NCBI RefSeq assembly: GCF_021272205.1
Contig: NZ_JAJSDX010000008.1
Location: 62,001 to 126,000 of the forward strand
Direction of reading: 5' to 3'
Length of the DNA: 64,000 bases
DNA from: Pantoea sp. Mb-10
GTDB taxonomy: Bacteria > Pseudomonadota > Gammaproteobacteria > Enterobacterales > Enterobacteriaceae
Made by a program: the position numbers and the translations under genes. Shown in pieces: positions 38,683 to 47,000 of the stretch (position 1 is its first letter; each line of letters opens with the position of its first letter). The notes beneath the pieces are model-generated. The model was not told the DNA's origin. It did not search any database and was given only the letters and a program-made list of their open reading frames with translations.

Positions 38683-39424
38683 CGTCGCCCGACCTCTGAT
38701 TTTTTTATGCGGTTCGGGCTGGTCAGTACTACGGTCACGCCATATTACGGCGACCAAATGTGAGCGGTATTGAGGATTGCGCTGATACCGGGGGATCGAT
38801 CAAACGCGGCCGTCTCTCATCGTATTGAGGCATCAATTTGTCAACAGTTGCAAAGAACGTCAATACAAGGTGGGGTTATTTACACAGAGTGTGAGAAAGT
38901 GCAAGCAACGATAAAAAACAGTGTTAGCGCTTAAAGCCGAAATTTAAAAAGGTGATAAAGCGCGCAACACCGCGCAATTATCTGGCTATCAGCCTTATCT
39001 TTAGTGATTTGCATCGTTAAAAAACCTGCAAAATGATTCGATAAATGTTGATTATCTGAACGATTGACCGTGCGTTATCACGTTCAGGCAGCGGAAAATG
39101 CTGGCTTTATGGCATAAGAAATCAGCAAAAAGCAAAAAGCGGTCATAAGCAGACTGCGCTGCGAAATAAGCAGGACTTATTGATGCAGCAAGGGATGACC
39201 CGCTGAAAGTGAGAATAATGGTCGGTAAGCAGGCTTTCAGGAATGTAACCGCTGAATATAAGAGTTTGCGTCTTTACGGTGCGATCGCCAGGCATGCTTT
39301 CGCATGACGGTGTGAACGCGCCGCGTTAATACTCACGATTGCGCGCAGTGATGCGTACACGGATTACTCTTTCTTATGCGAAGGCGCGGTTTAACGCGCT
39401 GCGTTTAAGCCACCACTCGCAATA
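38683..39424. other. Gene-free region between dppA and the tRNA-Pro locus
   Basis: About 740 bp without a credible ORF. The part next to dppA should hold its promoter and leader. The remainder is A/T-rich with many stops in all frames; I see no further element I can name. It could contain an unrecognised sRNA or degraded gene. Confidence 0.5.
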
Positions 39425-39478
39425 AAAAAAGCCTGCTTTTTCAAGCAGGCTTTTCGAATAGGGTCGGCGAGAGAGGAT
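39425..39478 (-). repeat. Duplicated tRNA-Pro 3' end plus terminator (pseudo-tRNA fragment)
   Basis: 53 of 54 bases are identical to 39591-39644. It contains an intact terminator stem (39429-39452, followed by seven U on the minus transcript) and the last ~17 bases of tRNA-Pro up to the T-arm, with the CCA end changed to CCC. The rest of the tRNA is missing, replaced by the multi-hairpin element 39472-39574. Looks like a truncated second tRNA copy or a duplicated 3' flank. Confidence 0.85.
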
Positions 39479-39574
39479 GACGCTTACCGTTGGTAAGCGC
39501 CCTTCGGGCCGCTGCTGGCGCAGCGTTGTCTCGCTACGCTCGGCGCAAACCTCCTTCGGAGGTTCTCATCCTCT
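39472..39574. repeat. Multi-hairpin element between the two tRNA-Pro 3'-end copies
   Basis: An outer 9-base inverted repeat AGAGGATGA (39472-39480) / TCATCCTCT (39566-39574) encloses CGCTTACC-gtt-GGTAAGCG (39481-39499), CCC-ttc-GGG (39500-39508), CGCTGC-tggc-GCAGCG (39510-39525) and AACCTCC-ttc-GGAGGTT (39548-39564). All stems are perfect, giving a cloverleaf-like fold. It would be transcribed only if the upstream tRNA terminator is read through. No open frame here is convincing. Confidence 0.85.
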
Positions 39575-39590
39575 TTGTAGCGCACGAACG

Positions 39591-39620
39591 AAAAAAGCCT
39601 GCTTTTTCAAGCAGGCTTTT
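39591..39620 (-). terminator. Intrinsic terminator of tRNA-Pro
   Basis: On the minus transcript: AAGCCTGCTT, loop, AAGCAGGCTT, then a U-run (A-run at 39591-39596 on the plus strand). It starts 7 bases past the tRNA CCA end. Classical Rho-independent terminator. Confidence 0.93.
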
Positions 39621-39626
39621 CGAATA

Positions 39627-39703
39627 TGGTCGGCGAGAGAGGATTCGAACCTCCGACCCACTGGTCCCAAACCAGTTGCGCTACCAAGCTGCGCTACTCG
39701 CCG
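39627..39703 (-). tRNA. tRNA-Pro (anticodon UGG)
   Basis: 77 nt with encoded CCA. Acceptor CGGCGAG/CTCGCCG, D-arm GCGC...GCGC, anticodon stem ACTGG/CCAGT with loop TTTGGGA (anticodon TGG), T-arm GGAGG/CCTCT-type with GTTCGAATC. The sequence corresponds, from memory, to E. coli proM (UGG). In E. coli the Pro tRNA at the eptB-dppA locus is proK (CGG), so the isoacceptor at this site differs. Confidence 0.97.
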
Positions 39704-39815
39704 ATGGGGGCGAATATTACTTCTGCGGATTTAGAGCGTCAATCTCTTTTCGGCGAATTCCCGCTAATCGAGTGAAAAGCAGGCAACGCCTTAAACGCGT
39801 GCCCGCTTCACTGTT

Positions 39816-41510
39816 TTAAAGCGGCTTCGCTGGCGCCGCCGTGGCCGGAGCCTGGCACCAGTTATTGGCGGCCTTGATCCCACCGTCGGGCGACGTGTAG
39901 CCCAGGCACCCCAGAATCGTGTCGAACAGCTCAACGTGCCGGTGGGTTTTACCCACGCGCTGCTGGGCCTGCAGGCGTTCAAAATTGCTGCGGTTGCCAG
40001 GATCGGCCAGATACTTATCGGAAGCCCACACCATCATTGGCACGCGGAACTGCTCTGGCGGCGCCATCTCACGCGGCGTACCGTGCAGGTGCATATTCTC
40101 GCTGATGGACTCGCCGTGATCGGCGGCGTAGAACACAATGGCTTTTTTATCACGCAGCTGATCCAGCACGCTGTCTAACATGCTGTCCACGTACAAAATG
40201 GAGTTGTCATAGGCGTTAATCAGCTGCGCTTTGCTGCACGTCTCATCGACGCCCATACACTCGGGCTGATAGCGTGCAAAGCTACGCGGATAGCGCTGTG
40301 AGTACAGGTAATGCGACCCCTTGGTATGCAGCACCACTAAATGTTTGCCCTTGGGATAACGCTGCAGCGAGGCTTGCAGCTCCGGCACCAGCAGCATATC
40401 GTCCACGGCCTTGCCCTGGTTGCGCTTCTCTGAGCCAATCTGCTCGCGGAAAGAGAAGTTATTCACGTCGGCGTTATCATAGAACCAGACTTCGCTCTGC
40501 ATGGCGAACAGCTCGGAGGTAAAACCGAGTTCTTTCATCACGGCAAACACATTCTGCTCTTTAAGCGTGCGGCCAGGATTATCCATGGTGCCGCCCTCAC
40601 GCACAAACATGCAGCGCAGCGACAGCTTGGTGGCGGTATCGCACGATTCGCCGCGGAAGGCGACCAGGTTCTTCTCTTTCGAGAGCTTAGGCGTGGTATC
40701 GCGGTCATATCCCAACATGCCCATGTGATCCCAGCGAGTGGTTTCGCCGATCACAAACACCACGTAGGTGTCATCAAGGCCAGCGGGCGCCACGTAGGTG
40801 AATTTTTTTGCCGGGTCGAGCAGCGCCTTGCTGTCGATCTCCTCATCAATTTTTGTCCAGGTAAACAGCCCCAGCGCCGCAATCCAGTTAGAGGGCAGAT
40901 AGGAGTGCGCGACCACGCCGCCGTAGCTGGGCAGGTCAATATTGGAAATCTCTTCGTTGGCTTTTTGCAGCTTGTCGAAATAGCGGATCGGCAGCCATAC
41001 CAGCGCCACGCTCAGCAGCATAATCAACACGGGCTTGAGACGCTGCCCAGGCGTTTTAAGTTGTTCGACCAGCGTCATGCGCAGGCTGTTGCGCCAAATC
41101 ATCAGCAGCGGCAGCGCGCTCACCAGAACCATCCACAGGATGAAATGCACGCCCACCACTTCTTTGGAAAGATCCATATCAGTGGTCATCACCGACGCGA
41201 TAATGCCGTAGCCAATGACCACATTAAAGAAGGCCATGTAGTAAGCCGCCGCAACGGAAATAATCACCAGCAGACTGGCGATAATGCGGTAAAACCATTT
41301 TCCGCCCAGCGACAGCAAGCGCATCAGGAAGAAGGTCAGCAGCACAGCCGCCATCACTTCTGCGGCGGCAGAGAGCCAATTGGTGACAGTGGACTTGGTG
41401 AGAAAACCGTCGAATCGGCGGTAAAAGATGGGCAAATTCAATAAGATGCCGAGATAAAGCGCAAGCAATAACGACAGCTTTTGCTGCGTTAATGTTTTAA
41501 TGTAATTCAT
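39816..41510 (-). CDS. eptB: Kdo2-lipid A phosphoethanolamine 7''-transferase EptB
   Basis: 564-aa inner-membrane enzyme that adds phosphoethanolamine to the outer Kdo of lipopolysaccharide (calcium-induced in E. coli, repressed post-transcriptionally by MgrR). Five N-terminal membrane spans (about 10-175), then the periplasmic sulfatase-fold domain. Motifs GETTRWDHMG (metal site), CDTATKLSLRCMF (Thr nucleophile), YAADHGES and HGTPREMAPPEQFRVP are intact. Very similar to E. coli (563 aa) throughout. Located between ohr and tRNA-Pro. Confidence 0.96.
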   Translation of the reverse strand: MNYIKTLTQQKLSLLLALYLGILLNLPIFYRRFDGFLTKSTVTNWLSAAAEVMAAVLLTFFLMRLLSLGGKWFYRIIASLLVIISVAAAYYMAFFNVVIGYGIIASVMTTDMDLSKEVVGVHFILWMVLVSALPLLMIWRNSLRMTLVEQLKTPGQRLKPVLIMLLSVALVWLPIRYFDKLQKANEEISNIDLPSYGGVVAHSYLPSNWIAALGLFTWTKIDEEIDSKALLDPAKKFTYVAPAGLDDTYVVFVIGETTRWDHMGMLGYDRDTTPKLSKEKNLVAFRGESCDTATKLSLRCMFVREGGTMDNPGRTLKEQNVFAVMKELGFTSELFAMQSEVWFYDNADVNNFSFREQIGSEKRNQGKAVDDMLLVPELQASLQRYPKGKHLVVLHTKGSHYLYSQRYPRSFARYQPECMGVDETCSKAQLINAYDNSILYVDSMLDSVLDQLRDKKAIVFYAADHGESISENMHLHGTPREMAPPEQFRVPMMVWASDKYLADPGNRSNFERLQAQQRVGKTHRHVELFDTILGCLGYTSPDGGIKAANNWCQAPATAAPAKPL

Positions 41511-41724
41511 CGAGTTATCAAGTCCTGAACTGGTGTCAATAAACCAACGCTAAATGTGACTGTTAAAACGCAGTAGAGTTCGTTGATCGTTGAGAAAAGC
41601 GTGAGGCAACCAGCAGGAACGGGACGATTCTGAACCGGAACGGCGGTAATGGCGCACGAGGGCCGATAGTAGAACATTTAACCAATGGCAAGGCCAGCGA
41701 ATTATGCAGGGCGTCGCGGACAAT

Positions 41725-41746
41725 AAAAAAGCGCCCGCAGGCGCTT
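41725..41746 (-). terminator. Terminator of ohr
   Basis: Perfect 7-base arms AAGCGCC/GGCGCTT, 4-base loop, followed by U-run (plus-strand A-run 41725-41730), 14 bases after the ohr stop. Confidence 0.92.
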
Positions 41747-41760
41747 GTTATCGATAAGCA

Positions 41761-42192
41761 TTATGCGTTGATAATGTTCAGCGTTACATCAATGTTGCCG
41801 CGCGTGGCGTTTGAGTAAGGGCAAACAATGTGTGCCGCATCCACCAGCTTCTGCGCCTCTGCCGCGTCCATACCGGGCAGATGGATATTCAATTTCGCCT
41901 CGATACCAAAACCGGTAGGAATCGGACCGATGCCCACTTCACCCTCAATCCAGGCGTCTTTTGGCATGGTGATCTTATCGCGACCGGCAACAAACTTCAT
42001 CGCGCCCAGGAAACAGGCGGAATAGCCCGCCGCAAACAGCTGTTCAGGGTTAGTGGCTTCGCCGCCAGCGCCGCCCATCTCTTTGGGTACGCCGAGCTTG
42101 ACGTCCAGCACGTTGTCAGAGGAGGTGGCACGGCCATCACGGCCTCCGGTTGCTTTGGCTTTGGCAGTGTAAACAACTTTCTCTAAGGACAT
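41761..42192 (-). CDS. ohr: Organic hydroperoxide resistance protein Ohr
   Basis: 143-aa OsmC/Ohr-family thiol peroxidase that reduces organic and lipid hydroperoxides with lipoyl proteins as reductant. Both catalytic cysteines are present: C60 (GYSACFLGA) and C124 ([11 protein letters not shown]). Next to, and co-oriented with, the MarR regulator gene 93 bp upstream. An operator-like motif shared with that gene lies in its promoter (42217-42228). Confidence 0.96.
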   Translation of the reverse strand: MSLEKVVYTAKAKATGGRDGRATSSDNVLDVKLGVPKEMGGAGGEATNPEQLFAAGYSACFLGAMKFVAGRDKITMPKDAWIEGEVGIGPIPTGFGIEAKLNIHLPGMDAAEAQKLVDAAHIVCPYSNATRGNIDVTLNIINA

Positions 42193-42216
42193 GAAACCCT
42201 CACTTATTCACTATAT

Positions 42217-42228
42217 AATCGCGCGCTA
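42217..42228 (+). promoter_or_regulatory. Candidate OhrR operator at the ohr promoter
   Basis: AATCGCGCGCTA matches 11 of 12 bases of AATAGCGCGCTA found before ohrR (42761-42772), same orientation. It sits beside a TATA-rich -10-like stretch 25-36 bases before the ohr start. Shared motif at both promoters points to OhrR binding. Confidence 0.6.
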
Positions 42229-42285
42229 CGTTTAGCGCACATCCAATGATGCATTGACGATGCCGCCTTAGCAGCATCAATAACG

Positions 42286-42747
42286 TTAGCTGCTACGGTT
42301 GAGATTGTCGCGTAGCTGATCGAGCTGATGCTTCAATGCGCGGAGCGCGTCATCGTCGCAGGCCGTGGCGCACTGAATCGCCTCGGGAATACTGCTGGCA
42401 CGCTCGCGCAGCGCCCGTCCCTCTTCCGTCAGCGTGACCACCACCTGACGCTCATCCTGCCGCGAACGCTGGCGGCGCAGCAGGTCGGCACTTTCCAGAC
42501 GCTTTAGCAGCGGTGTCAGCGTCGCCGAGTCGAGAAACAGCTGCTCGCCAATCTCGGACACCGTCACATCATCCTGATTCCACAGCACCAGCATCACCAG
42601 ATACTGTGGATAGGTGATCGATAAGTCCGCCAGCAGCTGGCGATAGACTTTATGCATCGCCAGGTTTGCCGAGTAGAGGGCAAAGCAGAGATGTTGATCA
42701 ACCTGCAGTGGCATCCGCTTCACTTTTTTGTCATCTTTACTGTTCAT
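42286..42747 (-). CDS. ohrR: MarR-family organic peroxide sensor OhrR
   Basis: 153-aa winged-helix repressor that releases ohr when its N-terminal cysteine is oxidised by organic peroxide. The sensing Cys21 ([14 protein letters not shown]) and the tyrosines around it, the DNA-binding segment [16 protein letters not shown] and the [13 protein letters not shown] wing are family features. ATG at 42747 is preferred to a further upstream in-frame ATG (42783), because the extension would overlap the operator palindrome. Transcribed with, or just ahead of, ohr. Confidence 0.93.
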   Translation of the reverse strand: MNSKDDKKVKRMPLQVDQHLCFALYSANLAMHKVYRQLLADLSITYPQYLVMLVLWNQDDVTVSEIGEQLFLDSATLTPLLKRLESADLLRRQRSRQDERQVVVTLTEEGRALRERASSIPEAIQCATACDDDALRALKHQLDQLRDNLNRSS

Positions 42748-42760
42748 AGGACTCAATATA

Positions 42761-42772
42761 AATAGCGCGCTA
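42761..42772 (+). promoter_or_regulatory. Candidate OhrR operator at the ohrR promoter
   Basis: Contains the perfect palindrome TAGCGCGCTA (42763-42772), 16 bases before the ohrR start. Nearly identical to the site upstream of ohr. It lies in the 61-bp gap shared with the divergent HD-domain gene, so that gene might also respond. Confidence 0.6.
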
Positions 42773-42808
42773 GATAATTGCAAGCAACTTTATTCCGGAG
42801 AGTGAAAA

Positions 42809-43405
42809 ATGCGTGATTCACTGGAAGAACAAGCGCGCCGCTATGCCACTGAGGCACACGCTGCCTCAGGGCAGCGCCGCAAGTACACCGACGAGCCGTA
42901 TATTGTGCATCCGGCTGCGGTGGTGGAACTGGTGCGCAGCGTCACCGATGATGACGCGATGCTGGCCGCCGCCTGGCTGCACGACATCGTGGAGGATACC
43001 TCCAACACGCTGCAGGATATTGAACGCCATTTTGGCGCACGCGTGGCGCAGCTGGTGGCAATGCTCACCGATAACGCGCAGCCAGCGGCAAAAAACCGCG
43101 TAGCGCGTAAGCTCGCGCACTTTCAGCACACCGCCGACGCCTCTCCCGACGCGCAAACCATCAAACTTGCTGACATCATCGACAATACGCGCGCCATTGT
43201 GCAGTACGATCCCGACTTTGCGCGCATCTATCTGGTGGAGAAAAAGATTCAGATTCAACTGCTGAAGCAGGGCAACCCCGCGCTATGGCAGCTGGCCAGC
43301 CAGAATATCGCCCAAGGGCTACATCAGCTTACTCAGCCACCGCACAACGTTCCGGCGAGCTGGTTTGATAAGCAGGCGGCGAAATACAGCGGGCTTCAGC
43401 CATAA
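42809..43405 (+). CDS. HD-domain phosphohydrolase, small alarmone hydrolase (MESH1/RSH-like)
   Basis: 198 aa. Resembles the stand-alone hydrolase half of SpoT/RelA proteins: H34 (YIVHPAAVV), H58-D59 and E62-D63 (AAWLHDIVEDT), FGARVAQLV, and D122/N126 (KLADIIDNT). These are the metal-binding residues of (p)ppGpp 3'-pyrophosphohydrolases. There is no synthetase, TGS or ACT domain. Related proteins hydrolyse ppGpp or, in MESH1, NADPH as well; the substrate here is inferred. Divergent from ohrR, convergent with yiaG. The stop overlaps the yiaG terminator. Confidence 0.8.
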   Translation: MRDSLEEQARRYATEAHAASGQRRKYTDEPYIVHPAAVVELVRSVTDDDAMLAAAWLHDIVEDTSNTLQDIERHFGARVAQLVAMLTDNAQPAAKNRVARKLAHFQHTADASPDAQTIKLADIIDNTRAIVQYDPDFARIYLVEKKIQIQLLKQGNPALWQLASQNIAQGLHQLTQPPHNVPASWFDKQAAKYSGLQP

Positions 43406-43427
43406 AAAACCCGCCATCAAGGCGGGT
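43404..43427 (-). terminator. Terminator of yiaG
   Basis: Stem ACCCGCC/GGCGGGT with a 5-base loop and a U-run on the minus transcript (A-run 43404-43409), 22 bases past the yiaG stop. It begins within the stop codon of the convergent HD-domain gene. Confidence 0.9.
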
Positions 43428-43449
43428 GAGAACCGATTCGCTAAAGCGA

Positions 43450-43746
43450 TCATTCGAGCAGCTGCCGGCCCAGATAAGGATTGGCCTGCAACAGCTTCAT
43501 CAATTTGCGTGCCGTAGCGGATGGACGCGTACGCTGCGCCTCCCAGCTTTTCACCGATGAAACGCTCACCCCCATTACACGGGCAAATTCGTCCACCTGC
43601 ATGCCGGTCATCTCACGTAAGCGCTGCGGCTCGGGAATTGAAACTTGATTGACTGAAATTTCTGATACGGAAGACGTGGCATCACGTGTCAAAACAATCT
43701 GCTCAAGACTACTAAGCAACTCGACCATTGGATCTTTAATTTCCAT
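43450..43746 (-). CDS. yiaG: HTH-type transcriptional regulator YiaG
   Basis: 98-aa Xre/NadS-like DNA-binding protein. The N-terminus (KDPMVELLSSLEQIV) and the helix-turn-helix (MQVDEFARVMGVSVSSVKSWE) match E. coli YiaG (96 aa); function not established. ATG at 43746 follows AAGGAG at ideal spacing; an upstream ATG is less likely. In E. coli its neighbour is yiaF, which here lies 16 kb away at 60211. Confidence 0.92.
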   Translation of the reverse strand: MEIKDPMVELLSSLEQIVLTRDATSSVSEISVNQVSIPEPQRLREMTGMQVDEFARVMGVSVSSVKSWEAQRTRPSATARKLMKLLQANPYLGRQLLE

Positions 43747-43830
43747 AGAGAACTCCTTAAAACTCACTATGAAGCACGTGAAAGTAAAGTAGAGAGGTAA
43801 GCGCCACCCGGCGCTGAAAACCGACCATGT

Positions 43831-43920
43831 CAGGCTGTATCCCGGAGCGGTTTAACCCTTGTTGTCCTGCCAGGCAGAACGGGCGTCTAGGCGAAATAAA
43901 CCGTTGCGGGACACAGCCTG
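43831..43920. repeat. 24-bp imperfect inverted repeat
   Basis: Left arm 43831-43854 and right arm 43897-43920 pair at 21 of 24 positions. The 42-base middle contains the palindrome CTGCCAGGCAG (43867-43877). A further small hairpin GCGCC-accc-GGCGC lies at 43801-43814. Located between yiaG and the guanidine/urea carboxylase gene, at one end of the 16-kb accessory block. No ORF or terminator T-tract. Confidence 0.75.
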
Positions 43921-44024
43921 CTGCGCGTCGCAAAACATGCCTGTGCGATGCAATAATTGACCGGGACTTAATTATGGGACATATCTCAAACTTTGCAGCC
44001 CGATCCTTGATTATTTTTTATTCT

Positions 44025-47000
44025 TTACTTATGCCCTTGAGGCACAATCGCCATAAGTAACTGACCTGCGTGAACTTGCTGTCCGGCCTGACGATAAAAA
44101 TACTGAATTTTTCCGCTTACCGGCGCCACAATCGGGATTTCCATCTTCATGGATTCAAGAATACCCACGGTATCACCCTCGTTGATCGCACTGCCTTCAG
44201 CCACCAGCCACTGCCACACGCTGCCAGCCACCTGACTCTCTACGCCGTGGCATCCCTCCGGCACTTCGAGGGTATCGCTGCTCTGCGCTTGCAGTTGGCT
44301 ATCAAACGTAAACTGCCCGTCTGCCCGCCAGCGCGCCAGCTCCTGATCAAATGCCTGCTGACGCTGCTGCTGAAAAGCCTCGATAGCGGGTGCATCCGCT
44401 GCCAGCATCGCCTGGTAATCCGCCAGTCGAAACTCGCCGTGCTCCACCCGCAGCGGGTAATTGCCCCAGGGAAAGCGCTCGCGAATCGTCAGCAGCTCTG
44501 CGGCGCTCACCGGATAAAAGCGGATCTGATCAAAGAAGCGCAGCAGCCACGGCTGGATAAACTCCGCCGTCTGGCGATCGCGATTCCACATTTGCAGCGT
44601 GCGTCCCACAAACTGATAGCCCCCCGGCCCTTCCATGCCGTAGACGCACATATAAGCGCCGCCAATGCCCACCGAGTTTTCTGCCGTCCAGGTGCGCGCC
44701 GGGTTGTATTTGGTGGTCACCAGCCGATGACGTGGATCCAGCGGCGTGGCCACCGGCGCGCCAAGATAGACGTCGCCCAGCCCCATCACCAAATAGGCGG
44801 CCTCAAACACGGTGTTTTTTACCGCATCGATGTCAGCCAACCCGTTGATGCGACGAATAAATTCAATATTGCTTGGACACCAGGGCGCATCAGGCCGTAC
44901 CGACTGCGTATAACGGGTGATGGCCTCGCGACAGGCATCGTCATCCCAGCTCAGCGGGAGCCACACGGTGCGAGAAGGCACCACGGCATCGCGTAAGTCA
45001 CCCAGCGTCTTATCAGCGTGCAAAATGTGCGCCAACAGCTCGCTTCTCGCACACTGCCGCGCATCGAAATGCACTTGCAGTGAGCGGATCCCCGGCGTTA
45101 ATTCCAGCTGTCCCGGCAGCGGATGCGCTTCCAGCCACTGCATCAGGGCATGCACCCGGAAGCGCAGGGCGATATCCAGCGTTAACTCACCGTATTCGAT
45201 CAGCAGAAAACGGTCGCCCGCCGCGCGCACGGTCAGGGAGGGGCGTCCCGCCGCTGCATCATGGTGGTGCAAACGTGGATCGTGCAGGGGCAGCACGGGT
45301 GCCGTGTTAATGGGTTGAGGGTGCAGATGTGCGATCTCATCGCGCTGCGCCCGTGCCAATTGATCGGCCGCGTCCAGCGCGATCGGCACGAAGCGCACGC
45401 GATCCCCGGCTTTTAACTGCCCCAGCTTCCAGAGATCGGCGTCGATCACCGTGGCTGGACACACAAATCCACCCAGCGAGGGACCATCCGGTCCCAAAAT
45501 CACCGGCATGTCGCCGGTGAAATCCACCGTACCGAACGCGTAAGCGTTGTCGTGAATATTCGAAGGATGCATCCCCGCTTCGCCACCATCGCTGCGTGCC
45601 CACGTCGGCTTCGGCCCCATAAGACGGATGCCGGTGCGGCTCGAGTTATAGTGCACCTGCCAGTCGGCCGCGAAGAAGGTGGCGATATCGTCATCGGTAA
45701 AGAACGTGGGCGCACCGTGCGGCCCATAAATGACGCGCAGCTCCCAAGTGCCGTTTAGCGCAGGCAGCAGCGCTTCAGGCAGTGCGGCGGTGGGCAGCAG
45801 CTGCGGGGCGGCAAGGTGCAGCACATCACCCGCGCGCAGCGCGCGCCCGGCGTGCCCGCCAAACTTACCCAGGGTAAAGGTGCTACGGCTGCCGAGGTAA
45901 TGCGGTGTCTCCAGTCCACCCGCCAGCAGTAAATAGGTGCGGCAGCCGCGCTGAATCTCGCCCAGCGTGAGCGTTTGCCCAGCCTGCACGCTAATAATCT
46001 GATTCATCGCCAGCGGCTGCTCATCCAGCCGGGCGTCAATCACGCCGCCAGTCAGCACCACGCTGCACGGCTGATTAACGCGCAGCGTCGGGCCGCGCAG
46101 CGTGATCTCCAGCCCGGCGGCGTCCGCACTGTTGCCCAGCAGGCGATTACCCAGCTCGAACGCGCGACGATCAAACGGCCCGGAGGGCGGAACGCCCACG
46201 TGCCAGTAGCCCACGCGGCCCGGTGCGTCCTGTACCGTGGTCAGCGTACCGCCGCTCAGGATATCCACCGTTGGCGGCTGCCACGCCACCTCGCTCAGCG
46301 TGGCGGTAATAATGCGGCCTTGCCGGACCGCCGGCAGCGTGCAGAGATGGCGCAGCCACGCCAGATTGGTTTCGATACCGTACAGCGTGGTCTCAGCCAA
46401 TGCCTGCGTCATGGCGTTCAGCGCCGCAAGGCGATCGGCGGCGTGCACCAGCATTTTTGCCAACATCGGATCGTAAAACGGCGAGACGTCCATGCCGCTC
46501 TCTACGCTGCTGTCGATGCGCAGCGTCGCCGCAGCCAGCGCCGTCGGAAACTGCACGTGGCTCAGCAGCCCGGCGCTGGGCTGAAACTGCTTCGCGGGAT
46601 CTTCCGCGTAAAGGCGCACCTGAATCGCGTGGCCGCGCGCGCGCGGTTGCAGGCTCGCCAGCGGCGGCAGCTGCTGCTGCGCCAGCGCCACCATCCAGCG
46701 CACCAGATCCACGTCGTACACCATTTCGGTCACGCCGTGCTCGACCTGCAGGCGGGTGTTCACCTCCAGGAACCAGAATTGCTGGCTAAGGTCGTCAAAC
46801 ACATATTCCACGGTGCCCGCGCTGCGGTAGTTGACCGCCTGCGCCAGCCGCACTGCCGTCTCATGCAGTGCCGTGCGCACCGCCTCGCTCAGGCCAGGCG
46901 CGGGCGTCTCCTCCAGCACCTTTTGATTACGGCGCTGCGCTGAACAGTCGCGCTCCCCCAGCGCGATGGCGTTACCCGCACCGTCACCAAAAATCTGCAC

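Noticed and set aside
39477..39819. Open frames across the tRNA-Pro region
   Set aside because: They read antisense through the tRNA, giving the known artefactual RERIRTSDP-type peptide. Such proteins are frequent misannotations next to tRNA genes.
43747..44024. cspA-like or other small gene beside yiaG
   Set aside because: E. coli has cspA next to yiaG, but no cold-shock ORF or its long leader is visible here.
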